From contig JAJPZB010000028.1 in the NCBI GenBank assembly GCA_021204635.1, positions 1 through 10,545 on the forward strand: a DNA stretch of 10,545 nucleotides, written 5' to 3'. The position numbers and the translations under genes were made by a program. Below the pieces are notes generated by a model. It made no database searches, was not told where the DNA came from, and worked only from the letters and a program-made list of their open reading frames with translations. The stretch comes from Opitutia bacterium (lineage in GTDB: Bacteria; Verrucomicrobiota; Verrucomicrobiia; Opitutales; UBA953). Of this stretch, positions 1 through 6,152 are shown piece by piece; within the stretch, counting starts at the first letter, position 1, and each line of letters starts with the position of its first letter.

Positions 1-84
1 CCCGCTAACTTAGCGGGAGAATCGCGCACTGCGTGCGCGAGATTGTTGCCACCACTAACCCTCGCAACAAACCATTCTCACCAC
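1..84. repeat. Hairpin-rich end module of left repeat
   Basis: Two strong palindromes lie here: CCCGCTAAcTTAGCGGG at 1-17 (8-bp arms, one-base loop) and TCGCGCACtgcGTGCGCGA at 22-40 (8-bp arms, three-base loop). Bases 6-55 match the reverse complement of 10496-10545 exactly, and 63-84 match the reverse complement of 10466-10487. Only a 7-8 base block between them differs (56-62 against 10488-10495). The conservation of both hairpins in both copies suggests that the folded structure matters. Confidence 0.85.
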
Positions 85-188
85 AGACTCAAATTTCGCC
101 ACTAACCCAAGATCTCACCACAAACCCACCACCGACCCAGATCTCACCACTAACCCAGATTCCACCACTGAGCCAAGCTACCACAAAG
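85..188. repeat. Degenerate 18-19-bp tandem array (left, outer)
   Basis: Imperfect tandem units follow the pattern AARATCTCACCACNAACCC on the plus strand, for example around 105-123, 135-152 and 153-170. Units are mostly 18-19 bp with some shortened to about 11-16. The plus strand is C/A-rich and nearly free of G. Units are too alike to be spacers and too degenerate to be a recent expansion. Confidence 0.75.
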
Positions 189-242
189 CCGTGAGGGACG
201 TTAGTCCCGAACAAATCCGTGTGACAACAATCGTGGCAGTTT
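189..242. repeat. 54-bp conserved core of left repeat
   Basis: This block is identical, base for base, to the reverse complement of 10282-10335. It contains the small hairpin GGGACgttaGTCCC at 195-208. The flanking arrays have diverged freely while this block has not, which marks it as the constrained part of the element. It is not low-complexity like its flanks. Confidence 0.9.
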
Positions 243-327
243 GCCGCCACCACCAACCCAATATTCCACCACCAACCACAATCTCACCACCAACCCAAAT
301 CTCGCCACCGACTCCCACCACCAACCC
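243..327. repeat. Degenerate 18-19-bp tandem array (left, inner)
   Basis: Four to five imperfect units related to ACCACCAACCCAAATCTC, ending at the stop codon of the YraN-family gene. These units are more alike than those of the outer left array, with the ACCACCAACC core repeated nearly unchanged at about 248, 267 and 285. Confidence 0.75.
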
Positions 328-756
328 TCACGGTTTTCTCAGGGAGACTTGCCGGATGTGTGTTGCGGACATTGCGCCGTCGCTTTCGCGCACGGTGACG
401 GCAACGACGTCGAAGCGCCATTCCTGCGCCGCGCCTTTGATTTGGTGCAGATATTCGCGGATTGCCCGCCGTTGGGCGTTGCGCTTTCTTGCATCGACAG
501 CGGCGTAGCCACCGTGCACGTCTTTGTCGGAGCGCGTTTTCACCTCGGTGAAGACGAGGCATTTTCCGTCGAGCGCGACGATGTCGATTTCGTCGTTCCC
601 GTGGCGCCAATTTCTGAGCAGGATTTTCATTCCCTGCTTTTGCAGAAATTTTGCGGCGAAGGTTTCTCCGGCGCTTCCGCGCGCCTTGCGAAACGTTTCC
701 TGCCCTTTGTTGTGGCGGAAAAATTTCCTGATTTCGCTGAGAATTTCTCCGAACAT
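328..756 (-). CDS. YraN family (UPF0102) putative endonuclease-like protein
   Basis: A 142-residue protein with the YraN/UPF0102 pattern. It has a GSAGETFAAKFL-type helix at about residues 27-38 and the restriction-endonuclease-like core GNDEIDIVALDG (53-64) followed by VFTEVKTR (68-75). The likely metal/catalytic set is E56, D58, E71 and K73, a PD-(D/E)xK-type arrangement. Family members are small, cytosolic, and predicted to act on DNA; their biochemical role is not firmly settled. The length is normal for the family. It lies 19 bases downstream of ruvB on the same strand, so the two are probably one transcript, which fits a recombination/repair context. No Shine-Dalgarno is visible before the ATG. 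Its stop codon directly abuts the left repeat. The family call is solid and the function is inferred. Confidence 0.9.
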   Translation of the reverse strand: MFGEILSEIRKFFRHNKGQETFRKARGSAGETFAAKFLQKQGMKILLRNWRHGNDEIDIVALDGKCLVFTEVKTRSDKDVHGGYAAVDARKRNAQRRAIREYLHQIKGAAQEWRFDVVAVTVRESDGAMSATHIRQVSLRKP

Positions 757-775
757 TCGCGGGTGCGAGGTCGCT

Positions 776-1849
776 TCAAAACAGGCTCGGTTGGTTGCCG
801 TCGCGCGAAAATTTTTGCTTGACGCCGCTGACGCGCCAGCCCTTTTCGGTCAAAATGCGCCCCTGCGGAGTTCGCGCGATGTAGCCTTCCTGAATGAGGT
901 AGGGCTCGTGAACCTCTTCGAGCGTGTTTGCCTCTTCGCCGACGGCGACGGCGATTGTGCCCAAGCCGACGGGTCCGCCGCCGTAGTTTTCGCCGAGCAC
1001 GCGCAAAATGCGTTTGTCCATCTCGTCCAAGCCGTATTGATCGATTTCGAGGAGTTCGAGAGCGGCGGAGGCGGTTTGTTGCGAGATTTTGCCGTCAGCG
1101 CGCTCGAGTGCATAGTCGCGGGCGAAGCGGATGAGGTTGTTGACAATTCGCGGGGTTCCTCGCGCGCGGCGGGCGATTTCGATTGCGCCGGCGTCGTCGA
1201 TTTCGATGCCGAGTTTTTGGCAATTGCGGCGGACGATTTTGAAAAGATCTTCGTGCGAGTAGTAGTCCAAGCGCGTTTGCAGCGTGAAGCGCGAGCGCAT
1301 TGGCGCGGTGAGCAAGCCGGTGCGCGTCGTCGCGCCGACAAGGGTGAATCGCGGGATCGAGAGGCGGACGCTGCGCGCGTTGGGGCCTTGGTCGATCATG
1401 ATGTCAATGCGAAAATCTTCCATCGCCGAATAGAGAAATTCTTCGACGACCTTGGAAATGCGGTGAATTTCGTCGATGAAAAGAATTTCGCCTTCTTCGA
1501 GGGCGGTGAGCAGCCCCGCCAAGTCTGCGGGTTTTTCGATGACGGGGCCCGAAGTGATTTTCACCTTCGTGCCCATTTCTTCCGCGAGAATGAGCGCGAG
1601 CGTGGTTTTCCCGAGGCCCGGCGGCCCGTGCAGCAAGATGTGGTCGAGCGCGCGATGTTCGCGGCGTGCCGCTCCGACCATGACGCGGAGGCGCTCGATC
1701 GTTCGCGGCTGGCCGGTGAAATCGTCGAATGTCGGCGGGCGCAAAGCCTGATCGAGAGAGGTGTCTTTGCGCGCGAGAGCCTCCTCGAAATAGCTTCTCG
1801 CCTCGGCGGTGTTGTCGCCGCTCTCCGATTCGGTTCTTTTTTTCGCCAT
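776..1849 (-). CDS. ruvB: Holliday junction branch migration ATPase RuvB
   Basis: A 357-residue AAA+ motor that, with RuvA, drives branch migration of Holliday junctions in recombinational repair. Visible motifs are Walker A GPPGLGKT (75-82), Walker B FIDEIHR (124-130), sensor 1 GATTR (172-176), the PMRSRF arginine-bearing segment (183-188), and the C-terminal winged-helix DNA-binding part with YGGGPVG and RTPQGR. The first roughly 35 residues are a charged, poorly conserved extension, and the conserved core begins near RPPTFDDFTGQ (38-47). The ATG at 1849 gives a normal length, with no Shine-Dalgarno. ruvA and ruvC are not adjacent. The gene diverges from leuA across about 277 bp and leads into the YraN-family gene. 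Identification is secure. Confidence 0.97.
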   Translation of the reverse strand: MAKKRTESESGDNTAEARSYFEEALARKDTSLDQALRPPTFDDFTGQPRTIERLRVMVGAARREHRALDHILLHGPPGLGKTTLALILAEEMGTKVKITSGPVIEKPADLAGLLTALEEGEILFIDEIHRISKVVEEFLYSAMEDFRIDIMIDQGPNARSVRLSIPRFTLVGATTRTGLLTAPMRSRFTLQTRLDYYSHEDLFKIVRRNCQKLGIEIDDAGAIEIARRARGTPRIVNNLIRFARDYALERADGKISQQTASAALELLEIDQYGLDEMDKRILRVLGENYGGGPVGLGTIAVAVGEEANTLEEVHEPYLIQEGYIARTPQGRILTEKGWRVSGVKQKFSRDGNQPSLF

Positions 1850-1902
1850 GATGTCGCGAGGTTACGCGCGGCGGGCGGCAGTGACAACAATGAGTTTCAA
1901 AA

Positions 1903-1931
1903 TTGACATTTTGTGCGGAAAGCGAGATTTT
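1903..1931 (+). promoter_or_regulatory. Candidate sigma-70-type promoter for leuA leader
   Basis: A perfect TTGACA at 1903-1908 is followed 17 bp later by GATTTT at 1926-1931, which keeps the A2 and T6 of a -10 box but is otherwise weak (3 of 6). Transcription would start near 1938, just before the leader peptide at 1950. Spacing and position fit; the -10 is the weak point. Confidence 0.4.
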
Positions 1932-1938
1932 GCGCACA
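1912..1938. promoter_or_regulatory. Dyad overlapping the leuA promoter, candidate operator
   Basis: TGTGCGGAAA (1912-1921) and TTTGCGCACA (1929-1938) are inverted repeats matching at 9 of 10 positions around a 7-bp spacer. The dyad covers the proposed -10 and start site, where a repressor would block transcription. The half-site TGCGGAA (1914-1920) recurs at 2091-2097, inside a second inverted repeat just before leuA. The binding protein is unknown. Confidence 0.4.
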
Positions 1939-1949
1939 CTGTGTTTTGC

Positions 1950-2000
1950 ATGAATTCAGTTTTGCTTCGGCGCCTACTGCTTCTCCCCGTGGGGGAGTGA
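1950..2000 (+). CDS. Leucine-rich leader peptide upstream of leuA
   Basis: A 16-codon ORF, MNSVLLRRLLLLPVGE, ends 126 bases before leuA. Six of 16 residues are leucine, and four Leu codons lie in a row (CTA CTG CTT CTC, 1974-1985). This is the hallmark of the leader peptides that sense charged tRNA-Leu in the leu operons of enterics and other bacteria. The last Leu codon overlaps the 5' arm of a GC-rich hairpin (1983-1997), so a ribosome stalled for lack of Leu-tRNA would keep that hairpin open. No good Shine-Dalgarno precedes the ATG, which is usual in this window. Sequence and position are seen directly; the attenuation role is inferred by analogy. A chance ORF is possible but unlikely, given four adjacent Leu codons directly before a leucine biosynthesis gene. 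Confidence 0.75.
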   Translation: MNSVLLRRLLLLPVGE

Positions 2001-2027
2001 GCTTTTCTTTCGGCTTGGCGCGAGCCG
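1983..2027 (+). terminator. Candidate attenuator hairpins in leuA leader
   Basis: Two hairpins follow the Leu codons. The first is CTCCCC-GTG-GGGGAG at 1983-1997 (6-bp stem), followed a few bases later by the T-rich run TTTTCTTT (2003-2010). The second is CGGCTTG-GCG-CGAGCCG at 2011-2027 (7 pairs with one G-T), followed directly by TTTAAAT. GCGCC at 1970-1974, in the Arg codons before the Leu run, can pair with GGCGC at 2017-2021, giving an alternative fold that competes with the second hairpin. The T tracts are short, so termination strength is uncertain. Confidence 0.45.
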
Positions 2028-2054
2028 TTTAAATCCGCCGCAAAAACACTAAAT

Positions 2055-2106
2055 CCGCAGGCGTCGTCCTCGCGGGCAAACTGAAAAAATTGCGGAATTT
2101 TCCGCA
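2055..2106 (+). promoter_or_regulatory. Hairpins with competing TCCGC pairings before leuA
   Basis: CCGCAGG (2055-2061) pairs with CCTcGCGG (2068-2075) with one bulge. TGCGGAA (2091-2097) pairs with TTCCGCA (2100-2106) around a TT spacer, ending 20 bases before the leuA start. TCCGCA at 2054-2059 could instead pair with TGCGGA at 2091-2096, so the two hairpins are mutually exclusive with a long-range stem. This could control leuA translation or, as DNA, act as an operator. No T tract follows. Confidence 0.35.
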
Positions 2107-2126
2107 GCAACAAAGAAAAAATTTAA

Positions 2127-3803
2127 ATGCAACACGAAAAAATAACGAAGTATTCCCAATTCCCGATTGTCGATTTGCCGGACAGGCAATGGCCCGGCAA
2201 GCGCATAGAAAAAGCGCCGATTTGGTGCAGCGTCGATTTGCGCGACGGCAATCAGGCACTCGCCGTCCCGATGAGCGTCGAGGAAAAAATCGAAATGTTC
2301 CGCATGCTCTGCGAAATCGGTTTCAAGGAAATTGAAATCGGTTTTCCGAGTTCGTCGGACACGGAATTTGAATTTGCGCGCGCGCTCGTCGATCAAAATT
2401 TGATTCCCGACGACGTGACGGTTCAGGTTCTCGTGCAATGCCGCGACCACTTGATTCGCCGCACCTTTGAGGCTTTGCGCGGCATGAAAAAGGCGATTGT
2501 GCACATCTACAATTCCACGTCGCCCTTGCAGCGTCGCGTCACTTTCGGCAACGCGTCGAAAGAGCAGATCAAGCAGATCGCTATCGACGGCGCGCAACTC
2601 GTGAAATCGCTTTTGCCCGAGGCTGTCGGGACGAAGATCCGGCTCGAATATTCGCCCGAGAGTTTTTCCGACACCGAGGTCGATTTCGCGCTCGAAGTTT
2701 GCGAGGCGGTGATGGATGTGTGGGAACCCACGCCGCAAGACCCGATAATTTTGAACTTGCCGGAAACCGTGCAGTGGACGACGCCAAACGTCTATGCCGA
2801 CATGGTCGAGGCGTTTATTCGCGGCGTCAAAAATCGCGATTCCGTGGTAATTTCGTTGCACACGCACAACGATCGCGGGACCGGCGTCGCCGCGACGGAG
2901 TTGGCGCTGATGGCGGGCGCGGACCGCGTCGAGGGGACGCTTTTCGGCAACGGCGAGCGCACCGGCAACTTGGATATTGCGACCGTCGCGCTCAACATGT
3001 ACTCGCAGGGGATTGAGCCGAATTTGAAATTCGACAACCTGCCGGCAATCCGCGAAGTCTATGAGCGTTGCACGCGCATGAGCGTGCCCGAGCGCCACCC
3101 GTATGCGGGCGATTTGGTGTTCACGGCGTTCAGCGGCTCACATCAGGACGCAATCAAAAAAGGCATGGATCTGCGCAAAAAAGAAGGCCCGGATTCGCCG
3201 TGGCGAGTGCCGTATCTGACGATTGACCCCGCCGACATCGGTGCGAGCTACGAGGCGATAATCCGCATAAATTCGCAGAGCGGGAAGGGCGGCATCGCCT
3301 ACATTCTCGCGCGCGATTTCGGCATAGAGTTGCCGAAGCTCATGCACCCGATCGTCGGCGAAGTCGTGGGTGGCATCGCGGACAAACTCGGTCGCGAGCT
3401 CACGCCGAAGGAGATTAACGACGCGTTCACGAAGAATTTTGTCAACGTCGATAGCCCGCTCGCGCTCAAAGTTTTTGAGAGTAACTCGGAATCCAAACCG
3501 CTGATTTCCTGCACGGCGGACGTCGTTTTTCGCGGCGAGAATTACAAGATTTTCGGCAACGGCAACGGGCCGATAAACGCGTTTGTCAAGGCAATTCACT
3601 CGCAGGGCTGGAAGAATTTCACGCTCCGCGACTATCGCTCGCACGCGATCGGGATTGGCTCGGCGAGCGAATCGGCGGCGTATGTCTCGATCTCGCGAGA
3701 TTCCGACGGCAAGGTGTTTTGGGGCTGCGGCATCGACACGAACATCGAACTCGCGGGTTTGCTCGCGCTCGTCTCGGCGTTTAATTTGTCGCGCAAGTTT
3801 TAA
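2127..3803 (+). CDS. leuA: 2-isopropylmalate synthase
   Basis: A 558-residue enzyme that condenses acetyl-CoA with 2-oxoisovalerate to give 2-isopropylmalate, the committed step of leucine synthesis. The HMGL-like TIM barrel shows the LRDGNQA signature (38-44, R39 and D40 at the active site), the metal ligands in LHTHNDRG (244-251, H245 and H247) and GNGERTGN (274-281). After a linker, a C-terminal LeuA allosteric domain (about 430-555) is expected to bind leucine for feedback inhibition. The N-terminal extension and length match the long (actinobacterial and verrucomicrobial) form rather than the E. coli form. The ATG is preceded only by an A-rich AAAGAAAAAA. The gene stands alone, without leuB, leuC or leuD next to it. 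It is preceded by a leucine-rich leader peptide and hairpins, so expression probably responds to leucine supply. Identification is secure. Confidence 0.97.
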   Translation: MQHEKITKYSQFPIVDLPDRQWPGKRIEKAPIWCSVDLRDGNQALAVPMSVEEKIEMFRMLCEIGFKEIEIGFPSSSDTEFEFARALVDQNLIPDDVTVQVLVQCRDHLIRRTFEALRGMKKAIVHIYNSTSPLQRRVTFGNASKEQIKQIAIDGAQLVKSLLPEAVGTKIRLEYSPESFSDTEVDFALEVCEAVMDVWEPTPQDPIILNLPETVQWTTPNVYADMVEAFIRGVKNRDSVVISLHTHNDRGTGVAATELALMAGADRVEGTLFGNGERTGNLDIATVALNMYSQGIEPNLKFDNLPAIREVYERCTRMSVPERHPYAGDLVFTAFSGSHQDAIKKGMDLRKKEGPDSPWRVPYLTIDPADIGASYEAIIRINSQSGKGGIAYILARDFGIELPKLMHPIVGEVVGGIADKLGRELTPKEINDAFTKNFVNVDSPLALKVFESNSESKPLISCTADVVFRGENYKIFGNGNGPINAFVKAIHSQGWKNFTLRDYRSHAIGIGSASESAAYVSISRDSDGKVFWGCGIDTNIELAGLLALVSAFNLSRKF

Positions 3804-3823
3804 GGCTTGCGCGGCATTGTCGC

Positions 3824-3838
3824 GGCTTCGGCGAAGCC
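3824..3838. terminator. Hairpin between convergent leuA and radC
   Basis: GGCTTCGGCGAAGCC is a perfect inverted repeat 20 bases past the leuA stop. It forms a 6-bp stem with a three-base loop. There is no T run on either strand, so it is at most a weak intrinsic terminator serving one or both converging genes. Confidence 0.3.
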
Positions 3839-3850
3839 TGCGTCCAAGAT

Positions 3851-3893
3851 GGATATTTCAGAGTTTTCCGGCAGCGGAGAAGCTGAAATATCC
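3851..3893. terminator. Long stem-loop spanning the radC stop codon
   Basis: GGATATTTCAG (3851-3861) and CTGAAATATCC (3883-3893) are perfect 11-bp inverted repeats. The 21-base loop can itself pair further (TCCG/CGGA within it). The stem includes the radC stop codon and the codons for GYFS just before the C-terminus. It lies where the leuA and radC transcripts meet. There is no T tract, so it could be a terminator helper or an mRNA 3'-end stabiliser. Confidence 0.35.
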
Positions 3894-4571
3894 CTCTCGG
3901 TATACGCCGACGTTGCGCCTGCCGACGATGACGTGGTCGAGCAGATTTATCCCGAGCACTTTCGCGGCGTCGCGCAGCCGGAGCGTTATTTCCACATCGC
4001 CTTTGCTCGGAGTGGAATCGCCGCTCGGGTGGTTGTGGACGAGGATTATCGAGCTCGCGTTGCAGCGCACTGCGGGGCGCAGAAAATCGCGCGGGTGAAA
4101 GAGTGAGCCCGTCGCCGTGCCCGCAGAAACTTCGTCGAAGCGCACGACCTGATTTTTTACGTCCAAACTGAGAACCCAGCATTTCTCGCGGTCCAACGCC
4201 AATGAGATTTTGTTGAAGAAGGCGAAGACGTCCTTCGCCGTCGTGATTTTCGTCGTGATTTCGCTTCGCTCATCAAAGCGTTTTGCGAGCTCGAATGCAG
4301 CCGAGAGCATGCACACGCGCGTCCACGAAATGTTTTCCGCCCGCAAATCTTGGATCGTCCAGCGCGAAAGGTTGTAAATCGAGCCGTTGACTTTTTCGAG
4401 AATGCGGCGCGCGATGCTGCCCGGCGGCTCTTTTGCTGACGGGATTTCGAGCAGGACGGAGAGCAAATCGACATCGCTCAGACAACGCGCCCCGCGGCGT
4501 TCGAGGCGCTCGCGGGGCGAACCGTCCTTCGCGTCGGGAGCGCCGGAATCCGGTGTTCCCGCAGCGTTCAT
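3858..4571 (-). CDS. radC: RadC family JAB/MPN-domain protein
   Basis: A 237-residue RadC-family protein. Residues about 19-100 form the N-terminal helix-hairpin-helix-like region (RERLERRGARCLSDVDLLSVLL). Residues about 108-232 form the JAB/MPN metalloprotease-like domain, with E147 in FDEVSAG and the JAMM motif H179-x-H181, S189 and D192 in HNHPSGDSTPSKGD. All zinc-ligand positions are present. RadC was named for a DNA repair role that was later questioned, so the true activity is uncertain. The first roughly 18 residues are a low-complexity G/D/P-rich tail that may be dispensable. The gene begins 13 bases after glgC on the same strand, so co-transcription is likely although the functions are unrelated. 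There is no Shine-Dalgarno. Length is normal. The family call is secure and the function is open. Confidence 0.93.
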   Translation of the reverse strand: MNAAGTPDSGAPDAKDGSPRERLERRGARCLSDVDLLSVLLEIPSAKEPPGSIARRILEKVNGSIYNLSRWTIQDLRAENISWTRVCMLSAAFELAKRFDERSEITTKITTAKDVFAFFNKISLALDREKCWVLSLDVKNQVVRFDEVSAGTATGSLFHPRDFLRPAVRCNASSIILVHNHPSGDSTPSKGDVEITLRLRDAAKVLGINLLDHVIVGRRNVGVYREGYFSFSAAGKL

Positions 4572-4584
4572 TTTTGGAAAGGAA

Positions 4585-5880
4585 TCATTCGTCGCCGATG
4601 ACCGTTCCTGCCGGAATGATCGAGTTTTTCTTCACGACCAACACGCCGCCGCGCACGCAGAGTTCCGGCGTTTCCCAGCCGTCTGCCACGCCTTTCGGGG
4701 AGAGCCGGCAGTTTTCGCCTATGCGCGCGTTTTTGTCGATGATCGCGTTTTTGACGACGCTGTTTTTGCCCACGCCGATCATGGGCACGCCTTTTTTCTT
4801 CGCTTCGGCAATTTCTTCCAAGCTCTCAAATGTGTCGGCGCCCATGTGGACGACGTTTTCGAGCTCCGCGCCCGTGTCGATGACGGCGCGAACCCCGACG
4901 ACGCAGCGCGTGAGTTTGGCGTTGGTCACGATTGCGCCTTCCGCCATGACGACGCGCTCTATCGTGCAGCCGTTGAGTTTCGCGGCGGGCAGGAGGCGGT
5001 CGTGCGTGTAAATTGGCGCGACTTCATCGTAGAAATCGAACGGCGGAATCGGGTCGGTGAGCGCGAGATTTGTTTCCCAAAACGCGCGCACGGTTCCGAT
5101 GTCTTCCCAATATGCGTCGAAGACGTGGGCAATGAGCTTCTTTTTGCCGAGCAGGCTCGGAATGACCTCTTTGCCGAAGTCTTTCATGTCGTTGTCGAGC
5201 GCCTCGTTCAGGAATTTTCCCGTGAAGACGTAAATTCCCATCGACGCGAGGCAGTATTCGGCGTCCGATTTGTCGGAGAGATTGTCGCGCAATTTCCCGT
5301 GAATGACGAGGGAATCGATGACTGCGGGGTCTTTCGGTTTCTCGACAAATTCGGTGATTTCGGAGGAATTGTCGCGGACGCGCATGACGCCGAGCGCGGA
5401 AACTTCCGCCTTTGGCATTGCCTTTGCGGCGATTGTGACGTCAGCCTTTTCCGTGATGTGCTGCATGATCATCGGGCGGAAATCCATGCGGAACAACTGG
5501 TCGCCGGAGAGAATCAGCACGTGGTCGTTGTCCTTCAAATTGAAGTGCTGGAGGTTGTGGCGCACGGCGTCTGCGGTGCCTTGATACCAGGCTTCGCCCT
5601 CCATGTTTTGCTCGGCGGCGAGAATATCGACGTAGCCTTTTCCAAACGCGTCGAACTTATACGTGCGCTGGATGTGGCTGTGGAGCGAGGCGGTGTTGAA
5701 CTGCGTGAGGACGCAAATCGAGTTGAAGCCCGAGTTGAGGCAGTTGCTGATCGGGATGTCGATCAGGCGATATTTTCCGGCGAGCGGAACTGCCGGTTTG
5801 CAACGCGACGCTGTGAGCGGGTAAAGGCGGGTTCCGCGGCCGCCGCCCATGATTACGCATACTACTTTAGGACTTGACAT
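4585..5880 (-). CDS. glgC: Glucose-1-phosphate adenylyltransferase (ADP-glucose pyrophosphorylase)
   Basis: A 431-residue enzyme making ADP-glucose from glucose-1-phosphate and ATP, the committed step of bacterial glycogen synthesis. The nucleotidyltransferase domain has GGGRGTRLYPLT (12-23), the LTQFNTASLHSHI segment (58-70), WYQGTADAV (98-106), the metal-binding SGDQL (125-129), the glucose-1-P-binding FVEKP (178-182) and YWEDIGT (257-263). Residues about 300-430 have the spacing of a left-handed beta-helix C-terminal domain. The LTQFN and QGTADAVR wording is closer to cyanobacterial and plant enzymes than to E. coli GlgC. Length is normal. Start chosen: ATG at 5880, leading straight into MSSPKVVCVIMGGG; there is no Shine-Dalgarno upstream. 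No other glycogen gene is adjacent, and radC follows 13 bases after. Identification is secure. Confidence 0.96.
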   Translation of the reverse strand: MSSPKVVCVIMGGGRGTRLYPLTASRCKPAVPLAGKYRLIDIPISNCLNSGFNSICVLTQFNTASLHSHIQRTYKFDAFGKGYVDILAAEQNMEGEAWYQGTADAVRHNLQHFNLKDNDHVLILSGDQLFRMDFRPMIMQHITEKADVTIAAKAMPKAEVSALGVMRVRDNSSEITEFVEKPKDPAVIDSLVIHGKLRDNLSDKSDAEYCLASMGIYVFTGKFLNEALDNDMKDFGKEVIPSLLGKKKLIAHVFDAYWEDIGTVRAFWETNLALTDPIPPFDFYDEVAPIYTHDRLLPAAKLNGCTIERVVMAEGAIVTNAKLTRCVVGVRAVIDTGAELENVVHMGADTFESLEEIAEAKKKGVPMIGVGKNSVVKNAIIDKNARIGENCRLSPKGVADGWETPELCVRGGVLVVKKNSIIPAGTVIGDE

Positions 5881-6152
5881 GGCGTGTGAGGTATTTCGGT
5901 TTGGGGAGAGATTGTTTCAACAAGTGGAATCCGCTCCACTGCCGTTCGCAGAGCAACGGAAACCGCGTCAAGGTTAAGCAGAAGGCATGCCCGCGCAAGT
6001 TAAAATTGCCGCGATCCGCCCGCGCGGCAGGACGCATTTTGCCGCCGAGAGAAAAATTTGCCCCGCAAAATTTTACATTCGAAAACCGCGGGAACGGTGG
6101 TAAATTTTGACGCAAGGTTTTTGTCAACGACTTCTTTAATTCGCATTTTCAT
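5881..6152. promoter_or_regulatory. Divergent glgC-nuoE control region
   Basis: A 272-bp gap that must hold promoters for both directions. Small hairpins near glgC are AGTGGA/TCCACT (5923-5940) and CCGTT/AACGG (5942-5959), tandem and likely within the glgC 5' leader. Near nuoE, TTGAC (6107-6111) and GTCAA (6123-6127) form a dyad with an 11-bp spacer, an operator-like layout. On the minus strand TTGACA (6127-6122) with TTTACC 17 bp on is a weak promoter candidate for glgC. A TTTAAT at 6135-6140 resembles a -10 for nuoE but has no well-spaced -35. No coding sequence is seen. Confidence 0.35.

Larger units (their letters stand above)
1..327. repeat. Left copy of composite intergenic repeat
   Basis: A non-coding stretch of about 327 bp built of four parts: a hairpin-rich end (1-84), a degenerate C/A-rich array (about 85-188), a 54-bp core (189-242) and a second array (243-327). 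The same parts recur in reverse complement at the right end of the window (10232-10545), so the two copies form inverted repeats around about 9.9 kb of genes. The element runs up to the stop codon of the YraN-family gene at 328. No transposase or credible ORF is present. It resembles a dispersed intergenic (MITE- or REP-like) element, but I do not recognise the family. Confidence 0.85.

Noticed and set aside
85..188. CRISPR array
   Set aside because: Units are 18-19 bp, degenerate and directly adjacent, with no unique spacers and no cas genes.
191..508. Plus-strand ORF starting in the left repeat
   Set aside because: Starts in the 54-bp core, passes through the tandem array and then runs antisense to the YraN gene; no homology.
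1881..1891. GTGACAACAAT also present in the repeat core (221-231)
   Set aside because: An 11-base match alone between a 54-bp block and 10 kb could be chance; no further similarity surrounds it.
524..1906. 460-codon plus-strand ORF opposite ruvB and the YraN gene
   Set aside because: It is antisense to two clearly homologous genes and its translation has no recognisable domain. Long antisense frames are expected from GC-rich codon usage.
2049..3098. 349-codon minus-strand ORF opposite leuA
   Set aside because: Antisense shadow of a secure leuA reading frame.
4387..5877. 496-codon plus-strand ORF opposite glgC and radC
   Set aside because: Shadow frame of glgC, rich in Arg/Ala/Val/Asp with no family motif.
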